Source: Candidatus Aerophobota bacterium (lineage in GTDB: Bacteria; Aerophobota; Aerophobia; Aerophobales; B3-G15). From it: a stretch of 47,312 nt of DNA. Position 1 is the stretch's first letter. Each line of letters opens with the position of its first letter. The stretch spans positions 1 to 47,312 of the forward strand of contig JAUWZM010000012.1 of NCBI GenBank assembly GCA_030615365.1. Reading direction: 5' to 3'. Positions 26,901 through 34,472 of the stretch are shown one piece after another. Under the pieces are notes generated by a model that ran no database searches, had not been told where the DNA came from, and worked only from the letters and a program-made list of their open reading frames with translations. The position numbers and the translations under genes are program-made.

Positions 26901-27650
26901 TCATTCTTTTTGGCTGGGATCACCGAAAATTTTCTTTCTGGCTATTTCAATAATAGATTCTGCCAGATCAATTGTCTCACTCGCTTGCCTCTTCTCAATG
27001 AGAGCCTGGTATTTATATCTGGCACTGTTCCTTAACTCTAAAACTTCATTGAGGCGACGACCCAGAGTTTTGCTCATCTCCCCGCTTTTCACGTAAAGTT
27101 CACCAAATTTACCAACCACTCCTCCATGAGAGCCGGGAATATCGTCAAGTTTGAGCAAAAGCATTGCCTTTACCCCCAATTCAGCTGCATTATAAGCTAC
27201 ATCTACAGCTAAACGAGAATGTCCATTCTTTAATGAATCTCGAGCCCCATCCAGATATTCCTCAGCCAATCGAGTTAGATTTCTACAAGCTTCTCTTTTT
27301 AGATCTTCTTTTTTCACTGAATATACCTCCCTTCCATAGCTAAGGACATTGAAGATAAAATAGGAGTTAATGAAGAGTATGTCATCCAGATTCTCAACTA
27401 TAGGCTGTATGTCTATACCATAATTTGTTTGAATTTCAAAGGCTGCCTCGGCTACTCTCTTTCGTAATTCCTTGCCGTCAGATGAAACCACCATTATATC
27501 TACATCACTCGTCTCGCTTTCTTTTCCTTTGGCGGTACTTCCAAAATGGATAATCTTAACAATATATCTTCTTGTATCTTTGGAGAGTAAATATTTACAA
27601 AATTCACCAATGGCTTTAGATATTGTGGCCTGATTCACTCCTTTTTTCAT
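26901..27650 (-). CDS. Fused MNT nucleotidyltransferase-HEPN protein
   Basis: Residues ~30-110 are a minimal nucleotidyltransferase: GS at 37-38, D49-x-D51 (SDVDIMVV) and a third acidic D80. Residues ~120-245 are a HEPN helical bundle. In MntA/HepT pairs these are separate antitoxin and toxin, the former AMPylating the HEPN Tyr of R-x4-H-x-Y. Here both are in one chain and the motif reads R207-NSAR-Y212-K-Y214, with the catalytic His replaced by Tyr. The RNase activity is therefore probably lost or altered. It is the only minus-strand gene inside the catabolic locus. The ribosome binding site is weak. Confidence 0.8.
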   Translation of the reverse strand: MKKGVNQATISKAIGEFCKYLLSKDTRRYIVKIIHFGSTAKGKESETSDVDIMVVSSDGKELRKRVAEAAFEIQTNYGIDIQPIVENLDDILFINSYFIFNVLSYGREVYSVKKEDLKREACRNLTRLAEEYLDGARDSLKNGHSRLAVDVAYNAAELGVKAMLLLKLDDIPGSHGGVVGKFGELYVKSGEMSKTLGRRLNEVLELRNSARYKYQALIEKRQASETIDLAESIIEIARKKIFGDPSQKE

Positions 27651-27847
27651 CCTGAACCTTTTTATGCCCTTCTTTATTTTGTCTTAAGAAAGCCCTTTTT
27701 TTATTTTATACTTTTATCGTATTACCGCGAATATTCCCCACTCAGATTCTATTCATTGTAATTTAAATTGCCGATTCCGTCAATATTTTTGTGTCAAATC
27801 ATGCAAATGTAACCGAAAGGGTATTTGATTGAATGTAACTATTTAGC

Positions 27848-27864
27848 CACGAATTTACACGAAT
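27848..27864. repeat. Direct 7-bp repeat CACGAAT x2
   Basis: CACGAAT occurs at 27848-27854 and 27858-27864, three bases apart, within the intergenic region upstream of the IclR promoter. It matches the style of the CACAGAG pair at 22422. Confidence 0.4.
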
Positions 27865-27898
27865 AGACACAAATGTTATCAATTTTTCTGTTAGGGGG

Positions 27899-27928
27899 TT
27901 GACAAAAATTTTTTGTCTATAATATAGA
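27899..27928 (+). promoter_or_regulatory. Promoter of the IclR gene
   Basis: TTGACA at 27899-27904 and TATAGA at 27923-27928 with an 18-base spacer. A TATAAT at 27918 gives only 13 bases. The gene start follows 48 bases after the -10 box. Confidence 0.6.
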
Positions 27929-27956
27929 ATGCTATTCTAAATAGAATTAAATTCTA
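27925..27956. promoter_or_regulatory. Tandem palindromic operator for the IclR regulator
   Basis: Two perfect 15-bp palindromes stand side by side: TAGAATgctATTCTA (27925-27939) and TAGAATtaaATTCTA (27942-27956), centres 17 bp apart. They overlap the -10 box and the likely transcription start, as expected for autorepression. IclR-family dimers bind palindromes of about this size. Confidence 0.75.
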
Positions 27957-27975
27957 TAATGAGGAATTAATTAAA

Positions 27976-28755
27976 ATGGCAAAAACACAACCTAATTACC
28001 CTATAAAAGTTTTAGATAAATCTCTATCTATTCTAGAGACTCTGCTTCGAGAGAATTCTCCTATAAGCGTTACTGAAATTAGCGAAAGATTGGGAATTTA
28101 TCCGAGCACTGCTCATCGTATGTTAGATACATTGAAATATTGGGGATATGTAGAGCAGGACCCTGATACTCAGAAATACCAGCTTGGTTTAAAGGTATTG
28201 GAATTAGGTATGACGAAACTTCATCAGATGGACCTGGTGAAAGAAGCTACTCCTTATCTAAAAGAGTTGGTAAATCAGTTTAATGAAACTGTTCACTTGG
28301 GTATTTTAGAGAATAAAGAGGTTCTTTATGTAGCAAAAGAGGATCCTTCTCAAACGATAAGAATGGTCTCTTATGTAGGTAAGCGAGTCCCTGCCCACTG
28401 TACTGCCTTAGGTAAGGTGTTGTTGGCGTATCTTCCAGAGGAGAGAAGAAAGGAAATTTTAGGCAAGAAAGAATTTCCTCGTCTTACCGAAAATACTATC
28501 ACTAATGAAAAGGAATTGGAAAAGGAGCTTTGCAAGGTGAAAGAGCAAGGTTTTGCCTTGGATAGGGGGGAACACGAGAAAGATGTTCGCTGTATAGCTG
28601 CTCCTATAAGAAATTATCAAGGAAAGGTATTAGCTGCAGCAAGCATCTCTGTCCCTGCTTTTAGAATGAATGTGAACAAACGAAATTATCTAAAGGAAGA
28701 TCTTATTCAAACAAGCAAGAAGATATCCAAGCGATTGGGATATAATGGAAGATAG
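27976..28755 (+). CDS. IclR-family transcriptional regulator
   Basis: A 259-residue regulator. Residues ~10-70 are the winged helix (ISVTEISERLGIYPSTAHRMLDTL, then GYVEQDPDTQKYQLG). Residues ~80-255 are the IclR effector domain with HLGILENKEVLYV, RVPAHCTALGKVLLAY, GFALDRGEHEKDVRCIAAPI and AAASISVPAFRM. The family often controls sugar-acid catabolism (KdgR type), consistent with the KDG/KDPG genes 8-10 kb downstream. GAGG lies ten bases before ATG. It is probably autoregulated through the palindromes at 27925. Confidence 0.93.
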   Translation: MAKTQPNYPIKVLDKSLSILETLLRENSPISVTEISERLGIYPSTAHRMLDTLKYWGYVEQDPDTQKYQLGLKVLELGMTKLHQMDLVKEATPYLKELVNQFNETVHLGILENKEVLYVAKEDPSQTIRMVSYVGKRVPAHCTALGKVLLAYLPEERRKEILGKKEFPRLTENTITNEKELEKELCKVKEQGFALDRGEHEKDVRCIAAPIRNYQGKVLAAASISVPAFRMNVNKRNYLKEDLIQTSKKISKRLGYNGR

Positions 28756-28797
28756 GGCCGGAAGGAGGTGAGAGTGTAAATAAGGTCATTAATTAAA
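28751..28797 (+). promoter_or_regulatory. Leader element before binding-protein gene B
   Basis: GATAGGGCCGGAAGGAGG starts the element, which aligns with 23295-23340. The AAGGAGGTGA core is nearly the perfect complement of the 16S 3' end, but the following GTG is immediately followed by TAA, so no protein is made. GGCC pairs with GGTC in the element; in the other copy the pair is GGCC/GGCC. Confidence 0.4.
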
Positions 28798-28803
28798 GTA
28801 AGG

Positions 28804-28861
28804 GAAACTTTCAAAAAAGAGAAGAACTGGTGAAGATTAGTTTCTCTTTTTAAAAGCTTTC
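28804..28861 (+). promoter_or_regulatory. Long A+T-rich stem-loop in the leader of binding-protein gene B
   Basis: A 20-base arm at 28804-28823 (GAAACTTTC...AGAGAA) faces its imperfect complement at 28842-28861 with an 18-base loop. The right arm contains CTCTTTTT. It could attenuate read-through from the IclR gene or stabilise the downstream mRNA. Confidence 0.4.
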
Positions 28862-28925
28862 TACGGAAGAATAGTGCAGTAAGGTTTCGAGCTTAAACTA
28901 TGTCTCAAAAAAGGAGGTTTTATAA

Positions 28926-30302
28926 ATGATTTCTACTCGAAAACAATATGTTAAAGTAAAAAAGATAGTAGGAGCGTTGCTCATTACTACCTTATTGGCA
29001 AGTGCCCTTTCTTTAAGTGGTAGTGCTGTGGAGAAAAATTTGGGAGATTGGTGGCAGAAATTTGATTTTACAAAATATAAGGGTACTACACTTCGCATCA
29101 TAGCACTTCCTCCTGAGCCTATCACAGCTTATAGAGATGCATTTATGGAATTTGAGGAGGTAAGTGGAGTAAAAATAAAGTTTGAGGAGTATTCATATGG
29201 CCGCATCAGAGATAAGGTATTGATAGAATTGATGACCGGAGGACAGCATGTAGACCTTTTTTGGAATCAACCCTATGTACAAGGTCTTCAGTTTTACAAA
29301 GCTGGTTATTATGAACCGGTGAATAAATATATAAGTGATGAAAGTTTAACTAATCCTGATTGGAGATTGGAAGACTTCAGCCCTGGTCTTCTTAAACTGG
29401 GAACTTTTGCAAATGGTCTTATAGGTGTTCCTGTGCAATTGGAGACCAATCTTCTCTGGTATCGGCTGGATCTGTTAGAAAAATATGGAGTGAGCGTGCC
29501 CGATACTTTTGAAGAATTTAGATCTGCTGCAGAAAAACTTACCTTAGATACTAATGGTGATGGTCAGACTGATATCTACGGGGTAACTCAGCGTGCTGAA
29601 TATTCTTTACTTCATGTGGCGAATCTTTTATATGGATATGGAGGAGATTTTTTTGATTCAAAGGGAAATGTTACTATAAATTCCCCTGAAGCAGTTCAGG
29701 CAATAAGTATGTATGTGGATATCCTCCGTAACTATGGACCCCCTGGAATTATTGGCTGGAAAGAGACTATAAATATGTTTACAAGTGGAAAGGCGGCTCT
29801 GATGATGGGTTCTAATCTAAGGCTTCCCTATTTTACTAATCCTGAAACCTCGGAAATAATAGGAAAATTCAGAGCTGGATTGGTTCCAAGAGGTCCTGTT
29901 GCAAGAGAACCACTTTGTACTGGTTGGTTCGTTTCCATCAGTTATGGCTCACCGAACAAAGAAATTGCGTGGCTAGCTCTTCATTATGCTCTGGGTAAGA
30001 AAACCTATGACAAAATGATTATGGTGGGATGGTCACCTCCATATATGCCTAGTTGGAAATTACCGGAAGCAAAGGAAAAAGTGCCCTCATGGTGGTTAGA
30101 AAGTTCTCTTGAAAGTATGAAAATTACCAAAGGACGTGCTTATGTACCGAGATGCGTTCAGGGTGTAGAGGCAAGAGCGATTATAGAACGTGCCATAACT
30201 TTAGCCCTGGAAGGTAAAAAAGACGTTCAGGAAGCACTTGATGAAGCAGCATCTGAAGTAGAGAAGGTATTATTACCAGGTGAGTTTGAGTGGCATGATT
30301 AA
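28926..30302 (+). CDS. Sugar ABC transporter substrate-binding protein (system B)
   Basis: A 458-residue family 1 solute-binding protein. Residues 1-36 form a Sec signal peptide with a Lys-rich start, a hydrophobic core and SGSA-VEKN. There is no lipobox Cys. Landmarks include ITAYRDAFMEFEEVSGVKIKF, DLFWNQPYVQGLQFYKAGYYEP, LIGVPVQLETNLLWYRLDLLEKYG and LTLDTNGDGQTDIYG. AAAAGGAGG precedes ATG. It heads system B with the two permeases downstream. It is not closely similar to the system A protein, so a different substrate is likely. Confidence 0.92.
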   Translation: MISTRKQYVKVKKIVGALLITTLLASALSLSGSAVEKNLGDWWQKFDFTKYKGTTLRIIALPPEPITAYRDAFMEFEEVSGVKIKFEEYSYGRIRDKVLIELMTGGQHVDLFWNQPYVQGLQFYKAGYYEPVNKYISDESLTNPDWRLEDFSPGLLKLGTFANGLIGVPVQLETNLLWYRLDLLEKYGVSVPDTFEEFRSAAEKLTLDTNGDGQTDIYGVTQRAEYSLLHVANLLYGYGGDFFDSKGNVTINSPEAVQAISMYVDILRNYGPPGIIGWKETINMFTSGKAALMMGSNLRLPYFTNPETSEIIGKFRAGLVPRGPVAREPLCTGWFVSISYGSPNKEIAWLALHYALGKKTYDKMIMVGWSPPYMPSWKLPEAKEKVPSWWLESSLESMKITKGRAYVPRCVQGVEARAIIERAITLALEGKKDVQEALDEAASEVEKVLLPGEFEWHD

Positions 30303-30304
30303 GA

Positions 30305-30344
30305 TTTTTAAGGGGGGGAGTGTTTTTACTCCCCCCCTTAAAAA
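30305..30344 (+). terminator. Perfect hairpin after binding-protein gene B
   Basis: A 17-bp perfect stem (TTTTTAAGGGGGGGAGT at 30305-30321, complement at 30328-30344) with a six-base loop GTTTTT. It begins two bases after the stop codon of the binding protein. The plus strand lacks a trailing T-run, so read-through to the permeases with higher binding-protein mRNA stability is expected. Confidence 0.75.
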
Positions 30345-30398
30345 AAAGTGAATATGGGATGAAATTATTATTATGAATTCGATAAAGGAAAAGGTTTT

Positions 30399-31292
30399 GT
30401 GAAAACCAAAGAGAAAATTTCAATATTTTTTGATACTCATTATAAGATAGTGATGATCACACCCTTAGCAATTATTTTTGGTGTTTTGTTGATCTTTCCC
30501 TTGAGTAAAGTTATACAAATGAGTTTCTTGAATTGGAATATTGCCCTGAATATAAAACAGTTTTGTAAGATTGATAATTATGTAAGAGCTTTTAAAGATA
30601 GCTATTTTCTCAACAGTGTTCGCATTACTTTTATTTTAACCGGTGTATCCCTATTTTTTAAAGTACTAGTAGCTTTACTACTGGCACAATTATTTCAAAA
30701 GAGACTTAGGGGTAAAGCAATTATAATTCCTTTATTAATATTACCTTCTTTTTGTACACCAGCGATTGTTGCGATGGTCTGGCGAACAATGTTTTTACCT
30801 GAAATAGGGGTAATAAATCATTTTTTGAAATTGTTAAGACTTCCTACATCTAATTGGGTATTTGATTCTCGTACAGTAATCCCTTCTGTTATTATATTTG
30901 ACTTTTGGCGAGGGACAGCTCGCTGTTTTCTACTATTTCTCGGGGGATTTTCACTGCTTCCTGTAAGTCCATTTGAAGCGGCAAGAATTGACGGTGCTAA
31001 TGCCATACAGAGATTTTTTCACATGACAGTTCCTCTTCTTTGGCCAGTGTTAATTATTGTGAGTTCGTTTGCCTTAATAGATACTATGAAAGTATTTGGG
31101 GGAGTATTTGTTCTTACAAACGAGGGGGGGCCTGCTCGTTCTGCAGAATTTCTTTATATATATGTATATAAACAGGCTTTTCGATTTGGTTATATAGGCT
31201 ATGCTGCTGCAATAGGAATAATACTTTTTAGCTTTATATTAATTATGGCTATAGGAATAATGAAGTTAAAAAGGGGCAGTATCTATAAATGA
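30399..31292 (+). CDS. Sugar ABC transporter permease, MalF type (system B)
   Basis: A 297-residue inner-membrane permease with six hydrophobic segments and the EAA loop EAARIDGANAIQRFFHMTVP; FVLTNEGGPARSAEFLYIY is the family's C-terminal signature. The GTG start follows AAAGG. It overlaps the next permease by four bases (ATGA), indicating translational coupling. Confidence 0.92.
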   Translation: MKTKEKISIFFDTHYKIVMITPLAIIFGVLLIFPLSKVIQMSFLNWNIALNIKQFCKIDNYVRAFKDSYFLNSVRITFILTGVSLFFKVLVALLLAQLFQKRLRGKAIIIPLLILPSFCTPAIVAMVWRTMFLPEIGVINHFLKLLRLPTSNWVFDSRTVIPSVIIFDFWRGTARCFLLFLGGFSLLPVSPFEAARIDGANAIQRFFHMTVPLLWPVLIIVSSFALIDTMKVFGGVFVLTNEGGPARSAEFLYIYVYKQAFRFGYIGYAAAIGIILFSFILIMAIGIMKLKRGSIYK

Positions 31293-32101
31293 GTTTTCAA
31301 AAGAATGTAGAAAAAGTGATTCTCTATACAATAGTGGGCATAACTTGCCTCTTTTTTCTTTTTCCTATTTTCTGGATGATTTTAAAATCTTTCCAAAAAG
31401 TTACTGATATAACATCCCCCATTCCAAGATTCTTTACCTCTCTTGTATTAAAAAATTATCTTAGAGCGTTTTTGAATACCAGTTTCTTTAAATCTGCGTG
31501 GAACAGTCTATTCTTTGCTTCAATAGCTACTTTAATAACTTCCATAGTAGCTCCCATGGGAGCGTATGTTATATCAAAAATAAAGCGTCCAGGTATTGGG
31601 GTTTTAATTCTGACAAGCAGGATGTGTCCTTTTATACTTTATTTAATTCCTATTTTCGTACTTTTTAGAGATATAGGGTTAGTTGACACAACGATTGGTA
31701 TGATTCTAAGCTATCTTATTCTCACCGTACCAGCAGCGACCTGGCTTCTTATAGGTTTTTTCGCCAATATCTCTCCTACAGTCGAGGAAGCTGCACTAAT
31801 AGACGGTGCTTCTAGATATACAACCTTTTTTAGAATTGTCTTACCTCAAGTTAGTCCTGGTATAGTGGCAGTGGCTGTTTTTAATTTTGCTGAGTGCTGG
31901 AATATCCTTCTTATTCCATTAATACTTGCAGGAGCTAACACCAGCACTCTTCCCATAATGATTCTTAATTTGGAGACACTTTATGATCCCCAAATTGGGA
32001 CTATGTTTGCAGTATCTGTGCTTACAATTTTGCCTATTTTAGGATTGATTATCCTGACTCGAAAATACATTATGAGAATGATGAGTGGGATAGGAATATA
32101 A
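31289..32101 (+). CDS. Sugar ABC transporter permease, MalG type (system B)
   Basis: A 270-residue permease with the EAA loop EEAALIDGASRYTTFFRIVLP and the family ending LTRKYIMRMMSGI. It is translationally coupled to the upstream permease. Like system A it lacks a linked ATPase gene. Confidence 0.92.
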   Translation: MSFQKNVEKVILYTIVGITCLFFLFPIFWMILKSFQKVTDITSPIPRFFTSLVLKNYLRAFLNTSFFKSAWNSLFFASIATLITSIVAPMGAYVISKIKRPGIGVLILTSRMCPFILYLIPIFVLFRDIGLVDTTIGMILSYLILTVPAATWLLIGFFANISPTVEEAALIDGASRYTTFFRIVLPQVSPGIVAVAVFNFAECWNILLIPLILAGANTSTLPIMILNLETLYDPQIGTMFAVSVLTILPILGLIILTRKYIMRMMSGIGI

Positions 32102-32124
32102 TAGCAATAAAGTCATTAGCGATG

Positions 32125-32241
32125 AGAGATAAATAGTAAACAAGCGGAGTCAAAATAGGAACTAATAGAGTGTTAAAAATGACAGCAGAAAAAAATCACT
32201 TAGATGAGTAAAAGCTCAAGAGAAAATAGGAGGGAAATTAA
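32125..32241 (+). pseudogene. Relic of a seventh UroD-like gene
   Basis: This leader aligns with an internal segment of the following gene (about 32735-32845). The best part is a 20-bp identity starting GCTCAAGAGAAAATAGG (32214-32233 against 32815-32834). One frame reads VKAQEKIGGKL, identical to the intact gene, preceded by RVLKMTAE against RLLKITTE. Upstream the frame has stops and small indels. It is the end of a decayed tandem copy, and its AGGAGG now serves as the ribosome binding site of the intact gene. Confidence 0.65.
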
Positions 32242-32244
32242 TAG

Positions 32245-33309
32245 ATGACTTCTTTGCAAAGATTTAAAGCAGCAGCTAAATTTGGAAAGCCTGATCAAGT
32301 ACCAGTAATGCCTTTTGCTACAGGTCACTATTTAGCTTGGTTTGGTGAGATAGATCAAAAGGATTATTGGTTAAATCCAGTTAAGAGACTTAAGGCTCAA
32401 TTAAAATTTCAAAATATATTTCCTGATATCATGCTTTATCCAGGAATTTGGCCTGATTATGGTACGGCAGTGGAGCCCTCAGCTTTTGGAGTGAAGATAG
32501 ATTGGCCTCAAAATAGTCCTGCAATGATTCATCCTATAAAAGATACGAAGAGTATAGAAAAGCCTGCTGATCCCTGGAAAGATGGCTTAATGCCTAAGGT
32601 TTTAGAAGATTATAAATATATATTGGAAAATATGCCTTCTTATTATAGAGAAAAATATGAGTATCTTGATGGATGGGCAATGTCTTTGGGTCCTATCGAC
32701 ACAGCAGCATTGAGTGTAGGGTACAATACTTTCTTTGATAAATTTTATACGGACTCCAAAGAGGTTCATAGATTACTAAAGATAACAACAGAAACAGTTA
32801 TTGGATATGTAAAGGCTCAAGAGAAAATAGGAGGTAAGTTAAAACGATACATAATTGCAGATGATTCTAGTGGTCTTATGTCCTTGCAGCATTTTGAGGA
32901 ATTTGTTGTACCATATATGAAGAAGATATTTGCTACTTTCTCTTACGCTACTGGGACATTTCACTGTGATTCCAACACTTCTCATTTGTTAGGTAGTATT
33001 CCTAAGATAGGAATGGATATATTTAATTTTGGTCCTGAGGTAAACATTAAAGAAATCAAAGAAAAAATAGGGGATAAAGTCTGTCTTTTAGGTAATATGC
33101 CTTCCATTGACATTGCTAAAATACCTGCCTCAAATACTTTGCAAAGAGGGACAGCTGAAGATATAGATAGAATTTGTAAGCAGCTAATAGAAATAGGCAA
33201 ACCAGAGGGAGGTTATATGTTAACTACAGGAAGTGGAATGGCTGCAGGAACCCCTATAGAAAACATAGAGACTATGATAAAAACAGGAGAAAGGTATGGA
33301 AAATACTGA
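32245..33309 (+). CDS. UroD-superfamily protein, paralog 4
   Basis: A 354-residue protein opening TSLQRFKAAAKFGKPDQVPVMPF. The metal-ligand region reads FHCDSN, H240-C241, so the Cys is adjacent to His rather than two residues on. LLGNMPSIDIAKI follows, with MLTTGSGMAAGTPIENI at the end. It resembles the MtaA/MtbA-like branch in length. AGGAGGG precedes ATG and derives from the relic paralog upstream. First of three consecutive UroD-like genes (gaps 55 and 37 bp). Confidence 0.82.
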   Translation: MTSLQRFKAAAKFGKPDQVPVMPFATGHYLAWFGEIDQKDYWLNPVKRLKAQLKFQNIFPDIMLYPGIWPDYGTAVEPSAFGVKIDWPQNSPAMIHPIKDTKSIEKPADPWKDGLMPKVLEDYKYILENMPSYYREKYEYLDGWAMSLGPIDTAALSVGYNTFFDKFYTDSKEVHRLLKITTETVIGYVKAQEKIGGKLKRYIIADDSSGLMSLQHFEEFVVPYMKKIFATFSYATGTFHCDSNTSHLLGSIPKIGMDIFNFGPEVNIKEIKEKIGDKVCLLGNMPSIDIAKIPASNTLQRGTAEDIDRICKQLIEIGKPEGGYMLTTGSGMAAGTPIENIETMIKTGERYGKY

Positions 33310-33364
33310 AAGAATGTAGAGGTAACGCTTAGTTGTTATCATAATAATAAATCAGAGGCTTTTT

Positions 33365-34435
33365 ATGACATCAAGAGAAAGAGTATTAATGGCTTTAAGA
33401 TGCAAACAACCTGATATGGTTCCCTTTATGGATTCTTACATTGATCCAGGTATTCAGGAAATTCTCCTGGGAGAGAACTTATCAGTTCCTACTGTTTCGC
33501 ATACTACGCCAGGGTTTTTCTCATGGGGTTCTTTCAATAAATGCGAGAAAGGTTATTCATTTAGAATGGCCTATTCTATCAGTCCAGAGTTTGCCGACAG
33601 ATTTTTTTTCGATGCTTTCTGCATCGATTATCTTCCCCCACTGTTTGTGGAATCTGGATTCACCGGGAGTGAGGAGATGATCAAAGATGGATTGTTGGTT
33701 TCAAAAGAATCTTTGAAGATAATGGATGAACTACCCGATCCAGACGATCCATCTCTATATGAACTTACGAGAAAGGTAATTGCAGAGTGCCGAGATTATA
33801 GTGATAAAGCTATTGGGGCACGAGGACGAATAGGAGTGTCACCCACTCTTCTTAGTATGGGTATGGAGAGTTTTTCTATAGCACTGCATTTTGAACCTGG
33901 GTTAATAGAGGAAGTTATGGGTCGGTATACTACCTGGACAGCAAAAATTGTTCAGAATCTAAATGAAATAGGCTTAGACTTTCTGTGGTTCTTTGATGAT
34001 ATTGCCTCAAATTCAGGATCTATAGTTTCACCGCAGACATTCCGAGATTTTTTTATGCCGAATATGCGGAGAGTGGCAAGTGTTATAGAACTCCCCTGGG
34101 TATTTCACAGTGACGGTAATCTTTGGCCTTTGATGGATGATCTTCTTTCCTTGGGAATGAACGGGATTCATCCTATACAACCCGATGTTATGGATATTAA
34201 AGAAGTCAAAGAAAAATGCGGGGATAAAGTTTGTATTTTAGGGAATATCGGTGTAGATTTATTGGCACGAGGAACACCAGCTCAAGTTGACTCATTGGTC
34301 AAAGAAAGAATACATACTATTGGGAAAGGAGGAGGTTATATTATTACCTCTGGGAATAGCATACCTTATTATTGCAAACCCGAGAATGTCCGTGCATTCT
34401 GCAATGCTGTGAGAAAATATAGGAGAATATATTAA
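33365..34435 (+). CDS. UroD-superfamily protein, paralog 5
   Basis: A 356-residue protein opening TSRERVLMALRCKQPDMVPFMD. The core reads WFFDDIASNSGSIVSPQTFRDFF; the ligand position is H248-S-D250-G (FHSDGN), an Asp replacing Cys as in paralog 2. KVCILGNIGVDLLARGTP and GYIITSGNSIPYYCKPENV complete the fold. The upstream CAGAGG is a weak ribosome binding site, so translation may be coupled to paralog 4. Confidence 0.82.
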   Translation: MTSRERVLMALRCKQPDMVPFMDSYIDPGIQEILLGENLSVPTVSHTTPGFFSWGSFNKCEKGYSFRMAYSISPEFADRFFFDAFCIDYLPPLFVESGFTGSEEMIKDGLLVSKESLKIMDELPDPDDPSLYELTRKVIAECRDYSDKAIGARGRIGVSPTLLSMGMESFSIALHFEPGLIEEVMGRYTTWTAKIVQNLNEIGLDFLWFFDDIASNSGSIVSPQTFRDFFMPNMRRVASVIELPWVFHSDGNLWPLMDDLLSLGMNGIHPIQPDVMDIKEVKEKCGDKVCILGNIGVDLLARGTPAQVDSLVKERIHTIGKGGGYIITSGNSIPYYCKPENVRAFCNAVRKYRRIY

Positions 34436-34472
34436 AGATGAAGTATACATTGCTTGAAGGGGGAAATTTACT

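Noticed and set aside
30305..30344. Full rho-independent terminator ending the binding-protein gene
   Set aside because: The perfect stem is followed by A and G on the plus strand rather than T, and the permease genes continue in the same direction.
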